Shown here: positions 17,334-23,118 of the stretch, piece by piece | How positions within the stretch are numbered: the first letter of the stretch is position 1 | How the letters are laid out: each line of letters opens with the position of its first letter | Source: Penium margaritaceum | Lineage: Eukaryota > Streptophyta > Zygnematophyceae > Desmidiales > Peniaceae | Reading direction: 5' to 3' | Assembly (NCBI GenBank): GCA_023375785.1 | Contig: SZWC01015083.1 | Coordinates: forward strand, 18,720-41,837 | Length of the DNA stretch: 23,118 nt | Program-made: the position numbers and the translations under genes | Notes under the pieces: generated by a model | What the model was told of the DNA's origin: nothing | The model's database searches: none | The model's input: the letters and a program-made list of their open reading frames with translations, nothing else

Positions 17334-17385
17334 TCTTCCATGAATGTGTGTCTGAATGTCTTCCATGAATATGTGTGTGTGAATG
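17334..17385. repeat. Short tandem duplication, 25 and 27 bp
   Basis: Two adjacent copies begin cttccatgaat and end gtgaatgt or ctgaatgt, differing by a TG dinucleotide. It lies in the hAT 3' untranslated region. Confidence 0.6.
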
Positions 17386-17475
17386 TAGAGCATGTCAGAA
17401 GAAGTGAAGTCTGACCATTCATGCTTTGAGTAGACAGATACAAAAAAACTGTGAAACTCATGGTTATTGAAAACA

Positions 17476-17489
17476 TACCATGCATGGTA
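17476..17489. other. 14-bp perfect palindrome
   Basis: TACCATGCATGGTA reads the same on both strands. It sits just before the GATCC cluster at the hAT 3' end. Confidence 0.8.
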
Positions 17490-17501
17490 CATGACTCCCC
17501 A

Positions 17502-17613
17502 GATCCGGATCCAAGATCCGTGAATACAAGGATCCGTTACCCCGGTTCCTGATCCAGGTGGAGGACCCATTGCACGGATCCGGATCCCTCTGAATCTTCG
17601 CGGATACGAACTG
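17502..17613 (+). repeat. hAT subterminal GATCC cluster and candidate 3' inverted repeat
   Basis: GATCC occurs at 17502, 17508, 17515, 17530, 17551, 17577 and 17583, several as ggatccggatcc. Short subterminal motifs like this are transposase-binding sites in hAT elements generally. The following cttcgcggatacgaactg (to 17613) is the candidate terminal repeat. No matching 5' terminus was found, so the target-site duplication cannot be tested. Confidence 0.5.
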
Positions 17614-17619
17614 TGTGCA

Positions 17620-18325
17620 GCCTTATCTTCCGAAGGTGAGTAGATAGGCGGAGACTTAGGAGGTGACGTCAGGATGGTGGAGGAAGCGGCAATGCCCCTG
17701 TTGTGCCAGGTGTAGTTGCAAATTCCCAAGTAGGAATGCTTTGGCTTCTGCGAAATCTGTGGCTGTGGCTGCAATGGCTGCAGCTGTTGAGGCTGTGGCA
17801 ACCCCTGATTGGGTGGTCATGCTCAAAACAATTGTCACCTGGCGGTAAAGAGACCCGGTGGCTGCAAGAATAGGGACGGGACTGCTACTGTTGTGGTTTA
17901 TGCACTTATGACTACGCCAGCTACTTTGACTGCTGTCATTGGAGTAAGGCAGATATGCAATTGGTAACCATGTTGATGTGGGTGCTGCGGCTGAAGCTGT
18001 GACCGCTGCAGTGAGGGCTACTTTCGTTGAAACTGTGGCAGCTCTGAAAGGGGTGGTGATACCAGGAGCTGAGTGGATGGCAGAGGTATGACTAGGCTCA
18101 CAACGAGTGCTTCGGCCCGTGGTCCGATGCAACAATCATCTCCCTCAGCCAGGCAAGTTACCACTACATATTTAATGCCGATGGTGAGTACGGTGGGCGG
18201 GAAAAGAGGCCCAGAGCACACCCAACTGGGGCTGCAAATTGTAGTTGAGAGGTTGGAGCAGTGGAGGTAGTAGGCTGCTGCGGTGCATGTGCTCGGTGGT
18301 GGATCCACAGCCGAGAGTCAGCCAT
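17620..18325 (-). pseudogene. copia-3 gag N-terminal part
   Basis: The candidate start ATG is at 18323-18325 (MADSRLWIHHRAHAPQQPTT), 77 bp inside the primer-binding site. Further on, an Ala/Thr-rich frame (17656-18135) includes VSTKVALTAAVTASAAAPTS and TASTAAAIAATATDFAEAKA. It resembles in composition and position the Ala-rich leader of copia-1. Frames shift at least once between the two. No zinc knuckle or protease remains; these were lost around the hAT fragment. Confidence 0.55.
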
Positions 18326-18401
18326 GGAACCAAATCCCAAGTCTCCAAATCCCACCGTACAAGAATTTGATGGGGACGAGAGGGGGAGCTTTCCCCTTAC
18401 T

Positions 18402-18413
18402 ACTCTGATACCA
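18402..18413 (-). promoter_or_regulatory. Primer-binding site of copia-3
   Basis: The minus strand reads TGGTATCAGAGT, matching 11 of 12 bases of the initiator-methionine tRNA primer site used by most plant copia elements. It is located just upstream of the candidate gag ATG. Confidence 0.85.
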
Positions 18414-18512
18414 CTACAAAGTAGAGACATGTCAAGGGGAGAGCAGGAAGGATCGAGGGGACTAGAGGTATGATGGATTTGGAGAAGCTCACGCTTAGAA
18501 AAACATGAGTGA
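18414..18512 (-). repeat. Putative copia-3 5' LTR start
   Basis: The sequence directly beyond the primer-binding site should be LTR. On the minus strand it ends tctctactttgtag, without a clean CA terminus. No second copy is in the window, so length and boundary are unknown. Confidence 0.4.
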
Positions 18513-18905
18513 GTGGTGATTGCGGGTTGTTCAGTCTACAAGGTCCTTGGTGAAACGAGCCTCACTTTGTGTGTTAAGTACGAGGTGAGACCGCCGCCTC
18601 CCCTGAGGTTGGGTCACAACAATTATAAGAAGCTGAGAGCGGCTGCTGTCGCAAAACTATGGCAGCTTGACCCCTATAGGATGAGCAACCGGCAACTAGC
18701 CGACACATTACCACAAGCCAAACAAGTCCACATCATCCAACGGTGTATGTGGGCATGCCACCAAAGTTGTGAGAGTTCAAACTATCTGATCCATGTTGTA
18801 AACTTCCGAGAACTATTAGCAGGCCCATTGGCACAAGCCTCAAGCTACACAAATGCCATAGACCATATCAACCAAACAAGGGGAACACCCGGCCTGCTTG
18901 GTTGA
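18513..18905 (+). CDS. Unrecognised 130-codon open frame
   Basis: This plus-strand frame opens at a GTG; the first in-frame ATG is near 18679 (MSNRQLADTLPQAKQ). It reads NNYKKLRAAAVAKLWQLDPY, then HIIQRCMWACHQSCESSNYL and HVVNFRELLAGPLAQASSYT, and ends TRGTPGLLG followed by TGA. The composition is balanced, unlike the low-complexity shadow frames elsewhere, and it is opposite in orientation to the neighbouring retroelements. No family is recognised. It could be an exon of a host gene, a piece of another transposon, or chance. No splice sites were confidently identified. Confidence 0.3.
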   Translation: MVIAGCSVYKVLGETSLTLCVKYEVRPPPPLRLGHNNYKKLRAAAVAKLWQLDPYRMSNRQLADTLPQAKQVHIIQRCMWACHQSCESSNYLIHVVNFRELLAGPLAQASSYTNAIDHINQTRGTPGLLG

Positions 18906-19700
18906 GTTGTTTCATTTATACACCACTATGTATATGCTACAGCTGTGTTGCTTCACTCTCCTGCACAGGTGGGTGTGTGTGGAGACCAAGGGAAAGTTTT
19001 CATTGCATAAGAGAGTCAAGACATGAAAACCAATGGAAATAGGGTAAACCCATGTCCACCCACTTGACGACCATACTCTTGGATCTTCTGCAAACATACT
19101 AAATTTCCCCCTCGAATAGTTACAAAATCCTCGTAACAGGGGTTTGTGATTGTTTGAAAACAATGATGATGTCATCACCTTGTGCAACAGCCAAAGGCTG
19201 TTATTTGACTAGCTTCTAAAGTGGAGGTTTGCCCTCGTAAGGTGTAGTCCAAGGAGAGTGCTCAAATGGTCGCCTAAGCTATTTTGACTAAGATGAATCG
19301 TGCCATGAACGGATGAGGTTGTCTTAGGGTATCTTACAAACATCCATGCAAATCTTCACACTTCCATGTGGCGTTGTCACATGGTCCCTAGTACCTTCAA
19401 AGAGTGGAGGAGGAGTAACGCGATAGATCTTCCATCACGAGACTCCTATTTGCCTTGCATCTAGCTTCTTGCTATGCCAAGCGGATCATAGGTGGTTCAT
19501 GGGGATGAGGAGCAAGACAAAAGACAATTCAAGGTTTTGGGATAAATGGATAATTTGTATTACGCATTGTGTGTACTTCGATGACAAGTGTCGAGTGAGT
19601 CGAGCACATATGCAGCATGCCAAGAATGCGAATGAAGCTTAAGTAAGGTCATCGGTGCTCGAGCTCTACCGAGAAGTCGGGGGAATTTGAGAATGTATCA
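18906..19700. other. No gene seen; AT-richer spacer
   Basis: About 800 bp have only short frames with no domain on either strand. Nothing repeats elsewhere in the window. Part of it may belong to the gypsy 3' LTR, whose outer end was not found. Confidence 0.5.
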
Positions 19701-19966
19701 GCGCTTCTTTAAAGAAGTCAAGCGTTGTCGAGAAGTTGTCCGAATGATATCGAAACATCGATATGGTTCGCAAAACTTCTGTTCAACCATTCTGGAAAAA
19801 GGTCGAAGTTGTCGGAAGCTTTTGTAATGAAACAGCGGTGGTCGTGGCAGCTGGCGGAATGCCCTTGTCCGAACAGCGGAAAAATCCTGAATTCATTGTG
19901 CGATGTGCCATAACTGTAAAGGCTACTCACGAGTTTTAGGGACTCGTGTACTTAAGGGACGTAGTA
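19701..19966 (-). repeat. Probable gypsy 3' LTR, internal part (boundary at 19966)
   Basis: The position directly beyond the polypurine tract makes this the U3 start of the 3' LTR; on the minus strand it begins TACTACGTCC, where TG would be expected. It contains two 13-bp near-identical motifs (GAAGTTGTCCGAA at 19732 and GAAGTTGTCGGAA at 19805) and a 7-bp hairpin at 19747-19764. The extent to the left is not resolved; a second LTR is outside the window. Confidence 0.45.
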
Positions 19967-19980
19967 CCTCCTTCCCTTTT
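19967..19980 (-). promoter_or_regulatory. Polypurine tract of the gypsy element
   Basis: The minus strand reads AAAAGGGAAGGAGG, all purines, directly downstream of the chromodomain stop codon and directly before the inferred LTR. Overlap with the stop codon region is common in chromoviruses. Confidence 0.65.
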
Positions 19981-20191
19981 AGCTCTGATATCTTGGTGCG
20001 CTAGCAGACGTAGGCTGCTGACTGCAAAAGAATCTGTCAATGAGATGATCGAAGTCCTGGAGGTTATCCTCAAACTCCCAGCTATTGTGCACAATGCTGT
20101 AGCCTTGCCACTTGACAAGGTACTCGGTCTTTTCTTCACGGCATCGATGTCCGAGGATATCCTCAAATACGAATTCCGTGGCCCAGTCCAC
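19979..20191 (-). pseudogene. Chromodomain of gypsy integrase
   Basis: The frame reads FEDILGHRCREEKTEYLVKW followed by QGYSIVHNSWEFEDNLQDF and DHLIDRF, matching the chromodomain pattern in which EYLVKWKGY is followed by a Trp-Glu pair and an ENL segment. The frame ends at TAA/TAG-type stop beside the polypurine tract. In chromoviruses this module binds modified histone H3 and directs integration to heterochromatin. The aromatic cage position usually preceding EYLVKW is unclear here. The domain itself has no stop. Confidence 0.88.
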
Positions 20192-21450
20192 TTGTATAGA
20201 ACATGGAGATGCGACGTCTCAGCCGGGGAAGTAAATGCAGGGATCCCGGTAATGCTTGAGCTTACTGATGTGGAAGACAGGGTCGATCACCATGCTGTCA
20301 AGGAGACGAAGTCAAGCGACGACAGGTATTTGCATTCGCTCGATCTCAAACGGTCCCAACCAGGGGGATTTGAGCTTCGCAAAATCCCGTCCTTGGAGTT
20401 TGATATTCACAAAGCTGAGGAGGATGCAACCGCCGGCGTTGAGCACGTCATCACAACAATTTGGTTTGGTTGTCTATTTCATAGCTTCTTGCGTCTTCGC
20501 GAGGTTCTGTCGCATTTTCTCCCAAATGCTTGCAAAGTCACGGCGGTGGATTTCAACCACAAGAATGTTATTCTGACTCTGCAATCCTGCAGCGGCGGGA
20601 GTTTTGTTGTACACCACCTCAAAAGGGATTTTTCCCATTGCAATGGAAGTGGTGGAGTTGTATGCGAGTTTGGTGGTTGGAAGTTTTGCTACCCAATCAC
20701 TGCCGTGCGGCTCACATAAGTTTGGAGAATTTGTTTGAACGTTTGGTTGGTTCACTCGGTCTGTTCGTTGGTTTGAGGATGGAATGCCGTTGATAGCTGG
20801 ATCCAACTGCCATAGCGTCTCATCAACTCTCGCCAAAAACGGCATGTGAAGCGGTTTTCTCTGTTGTTGATATGGTATGTGGCACTCCATTCAGCCATAC
20901 GATTTGATTTAGAAACAGCCACGTTGTCCCTTCTGCGGTGATGATGGTTACGGAATGAAGTGTGGAATTTTAGAAAATTTCTCCCCCACGATGAGGATGG
21001 CCTCATAACCCCTCGAGGGTGGCAGGCAGTCCCATCACAAAGTCCATGCTGATGTTGACCCATGCTTTTTTCGGAACAGGTAGGAGTTGGAGTAGACCAG
21101 GTGGCCGCGTGTGACAAGATTTATGTCTCTAAAAACTGTCATATAATTTGCAAAAGGCTACCATGTCGGTCTGCATCTTGTCCCACCAGTAGTGTTTGGC
21201 TAGATTCTTGAGCGTGTTTTCCTTGCCGAAGTGTCCACCTCGACCGGTGTCATGGAATTCTTTCAATAACATTTTGCCGTAACTCCTCTTTTGGAGGAAC
21301 GATGACCTGGCGAGTAATTTGCCGTTGCCAGTAGGGGTCGTCAAACCAAAATTTGGTTTTGTTGTACCCGCCGAACTCCTCGTAACCCTTCGCAAACAGC
21401 CTCGCGAGGTACGGGTCGTGTTCGACGAGCCAAGTGCTGACCCCAGCCAT
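20192..21450 (-). pseudogene. Gypsy integrase (zinc, core, GPF module)
   Basis: The zinc domain reads LLKEFHDTGRGGHFGKENTL followed by KHYWWDKMQTDMVAFCKLYD (21129-21395); the second Cys of the usual CXXC pair is not visible. Core fragments include WIQLSTAFHPQTNEQTE, the DWVAKLPTTKLAYNSTTSIA segment and GKIPFEVVYNKTPAAAG (20540-20890). The GPF module WLGPFEIERMQIPVVA is around 20350, followed by an in-frame TGA (Arg CGA to TGA) and VIDPVFHISKLKHYRDP. At least two frameshifts occur near 20750 and 20900. The region 21250-21453 is the spacer between RNase H and integrase. Confidence 0.85.
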
Positions 21451-21546
21451 CAAGTTTGGTCATCGACTCAGGGCATCCGCCGGATTTGTTTTTCTAGGCC
21501 GATACTTGATGTCGTAGCCAAGATTGGACTCGAGGAACTCCATCCA

Positions 21547-21890
21547 TCAAGTTTGTTGACGGCTCAAATTTGGCTGAGTCTTGAGATGTTTTAGGGCATG
21601 ATGGGCGGTGTAGACGATGCATTGCTGGAATTCTAGGTAGCACCGCCATGTCTTAAACGCGTACAAACCTACGATCATCTCTTTTTTTTGTATTGCATAG
21701 TTCAACTCGGGTCCGCATAGCTTTCTTGACATATACGCGGCCGGCTGTTCTCCATCGCTGTTGTCTTGAAGGAAAACGATTCCAATGGCTAGGTTGGAGG
21801 CATTGGTAGCCATGATATAGTCCCCCGTTGAATCTTTCAATCGTAAGGCTTGCGCCGAGTTCAGAGCATTTCAAAAAGGATGAAACACTT
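21547..21890 (-). pseudogene. Gypsy RNase H with lost catalytic acids
   Basis: The frame reads YIMATNASNLAIGIVFLQDN, then EQPAAYMSRKLCGPELNYAI, EMIVGLYAFKTWRCYLE and IVYTAHHALKHLKTQPNLSR. In Ty3/gypsy RNase H the first catalytic Asp lies in TDAS and another in TDHxxL; here they are TNAS (Asn at 21802-21804) and TAHH, so two of the catalytic acids are replaced. It would have degraded the RNA template. It is followed by spacer and integrase in the normal order. Confidence 0.85.
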
Positions 21891-22040
21891 ACTGTTTGCT
21901 GTCTCCCCATTTCCACATGGTGGTTATCCGGGTGATATCGAAGAAAGGCGTTGACAGCGGAGCGTAATCCTTTACAAATCGATGGTAGTAGTTGTAGAAG
22001 CCCCAAAACAGTTGGATGCTCCAAACATTTGTGGACGTTC
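21891..22040 (-). pseudogene. Gypsy RT-RNase H connection
   Basis: A short frame-shifted stretch containing GLYNYYHRFVKDYAP-like remains on the minus strand, the usual segment between polymerase thumb and RNase H. It is broken by several shifts. Confidence 0.5.
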
Positions 22041-22041
22041 G

Positions 22042-22735
22042 CTAATCAACAACCGCCAACACCTTTTTTGGGTCCATGGTGACTCGTTCGCTGCCGATGA
22101 TGTGGCCTAAAAACTTTATCGAATGGTGACCAATGTTGCACTTTGAGAGTTCTCTGAAAAACATCTCTCTTTGTAAAACCTTGAGAACTTTTGGAGATGT
22201 CCATGGTGCTCCTCCGGGTTCGACTTTACACCAGGATGTCGTCAAGATACATGATGACAAAGTTGTCAAGGTAGGGGTGGAAAATGTTGCTCATCGCCGC
22301 CATACATGTTTCGGGGGGGTTTGTGAGTCCAAACGGCATAATCACGAACTCGAAATGCGCGTATCTGGCACGGAATGCAATCTTCTGGACATCCTTATTA
22401 GATACACGGATCTGATTATAGCCAATGTGTTGGCCGATTTTGCTGAAGATTTGAGCACCACGGAGTTGGTTGAAGAGTTCATCTACTCGCAGGAAGGGGT
22501 AGCAATTCTTGATGGTGATGTCGTTCAACGCTCACTAGTCCATGCACATCCACATTTCTCCTTTTTTATTTTTCACAAAAAGTACTAGTGCTACGTATGG
22601 TGACGTGGAACGTTGGATAAACCCCTGCCCGAGCATCTCATCCAGCAGCCTTCTAAGTTCGATCAGCTCGTGATTGCTCATCCAATAGGTCCCTTGACCG
22701 TCGGTCTGCTGCCCGGCTTCAGGTCTATCTAATGG
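22042..22735 (-). pseudogene. Gypsy reverse transcriptase, decayed
   Basis: From the 5' side: IDLKPGSRP, then in a shifted frame YWMSNHELIELRRLLDEMLG and FIQRSTSPYVALVLFVKNKK, a stop after WMCMD, then NDITIKNCYPFLRVDELFNQ, QIFSKIGQHIGYNQIRV, FEFVIMPFGLTNPPETCMAA, DNFVIMYLDDILV (YLDD at 22238-22249) and the thumb with HSIKFLGHIIGSERVTMDPK. The usual KIDLxxGY motif is KIGQHIGY, so the first catalytic Asp is Gly (22433-22435). The MYLDD box is intact. Frames shift near 22700 and 22250. Confidence 0.9.
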
Positions 22736-23118
22736 TCAATGTTGCATTTCGGTGGTTGCTCTCGGAGTACCTTGTCCGGAAAAACCCCTTCAAACTCCTC
22801 AATGAGCTCTGCAAACTATTGCGGTAGAGTTCCAATTCTTGGAGATCGATGCCGTCGGTGTTGCTTCGGCTGCTGCGATTTCTTCCGTGTCTCTTGCTTC
22901 CACGTGGACTAGTCACGCTTGAGCTCCACGTTTCAGGTATCTCTTGGCTACATCCAGAGATATCGATTGGTACATTGTGGCTGTCATAACTTCCTCTGCT
23001 ACTTCTACCTCTAGTGCTTCGCGTAACCACCGTTGCTTTGTGGGTCGCTCAACCAAAGGCAGGTGTCACCTTTTGTTGTTAATGCTGACGTAGACTTCTC
23101 TGCTGCTCCAATCAACCT
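22736..23118 (-). pseudogene. Gypsy protease-RT linker, partial
   Basis: The minus strand gives broken frames reading, near the RT end, REQPPKCNIDH (compare the PPxRxxDHxIxLxPG entry to gypsy reverse transcriptase) and, further up, VERPTKQRWLREALEVEVAE and YQSISLDVAKRYLKRGAQA. There is no protease DSG motif inside the window. The element continues beyond 23118. Confidence 0.55.

Larger units (their letters stand above)
16286..17613 (+). mobile_element. hAT DNA transposon fragment
   Basis: The fragment holds the 3' coding part of a hAT transposase with one intron, a 3' untranslated region, and a cluster of seven GATCC motifs at 17502-17587. It ends in a candidate terminal inverted repeat whose outer end reads CAGTTCGTATCCGCGAAG on the minus strand (end at 17613). 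The 5' part of the element, including zinc finger and most of the catalytic domain, is missing. It lies between integrase and gag remains of copia-3, about 2 kb of which are absent, so insertion was accompanied or followed by deletion. Confidence 0.7.
14085..18413 (-). mobile_element. copia-3, decayed Ty1/copia remnant
   Basis: The order on the minus strand is primer-binding site, gag N-terminus, (hAT fragment), integrase, linker and reverse transcriptase, truncated after YVDD by the 21-bp satellite. Connection, RNase H, polypurine tract and 3' LTR are not present in the window. The 5' LTR should start at about 18414; its far end was not identified and it shows no resemblance to the LTRs of copia-1 or copia-2. 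Confidence 0.8.
19967..23118 (-). mobile_element. Ty3/gypsy chromovirus, 3' part, runs off the right end
   Basis: Minus-strand order is protease-RT linker, reverse transcriptase, RNase H, integrase zinc domain, integrase core, GPF module, chromodomain, polypurine tract, LTR. Reverse transcriptase ahead of integrase is diagnostic of Ty3/gypsy, and the terminal chromodomain marks the chromovirus lineage. Frames are broken in most domains and several catalytic residues are changed. The gag, protease active site, primer-binding site and 5' LTR lie beyond the window. Confidence 0.9.

Noticed and set aside
19980-19994. Second primer-binding-site-like sequence (gctctgatatc)
   Set aside because: It lies at the end of the gypsy chromodomain, beside the polypurine tract, where a primer-binding site is not expected; it matches only 9 bases.

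Overview
This window looks like a transposable-element graveyard from a plant-type nuclear genome, not a gene-bearing locus. Evidence for a plant-type genome: Ty1/copia elements primed by initiator-methionine tRNA (a primer-binding site reading TGGTATCAGAGT on the minus strand), a Ty3/gypsy chromovirus with a C-terminal chromodomain, and a hAT transposase remnant with an 84-bp GT-AG intron. A streptophyte (charophyte alga, bryophyte or similar) fits best; the species cannot be fixed from the sequence. I found no convincing host gene, rRNA, tRNA or CRISPR array.

Layout. 1-4445 is a scaffold patchwork: six pieces joined by five single N bases (1070, 1569, 2426, 3235, 3718). The pieces are near-identical overlapping copies of the 3' ends of two minus-strand copia elements. 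4020-11717 is copia-1, the best preserved element (minus strand): 3' LTR fragment, polypurine tract, RNase H, reverse transcriptase, Ser/Pro linker, integrase, protease, gag with CCHC zinc knuckle, a long gag-like leader, primer-binding site, and a 612-bp 5' LTR. Its catalytic residues are present, but it carries several stops and frameshifts. 11718-12966 is copia-2, an older minus-strand copia whose RNase H is cut by copia-1. The missing 3' tail of copia-2 appears to lie at 1113-1254, on the far side of copia-1, with matching 5-bp flanks (gatgg/gatag).

12967-14084 is a 21-bp minisatellite (about 53 units) whose unit contains a short palindrome. It starts exactly within reverse transcriptase codons of copia-2. 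14085-18413 is copia-3, a third minus-strand copia. Its integrase holds a (CGCA)n purine-pyrimidine alternating tract (15824-15997), and the element is broken by a plus-strand hAT fragment (about 16286-17613). 18513-18905 is an unrecognised plus-strand open frame. 18906-19966 has no recognisable gene and probably includes a gypsy LTR. 19967-23118 is a minus-strand chromovirus running off the right edge, with decayed chromodomain, integrase, RNase H and reverse transcriptase.

All four retroelements lie in the same orientation. The order of events can be partly read: copia-1 entered copia-2, the hAT fragment lies inside copia-3, and the satellite grew inside or beside copia-2 reverse transcriptase. 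All element names here (copia-1, -2, -3) are local labels.
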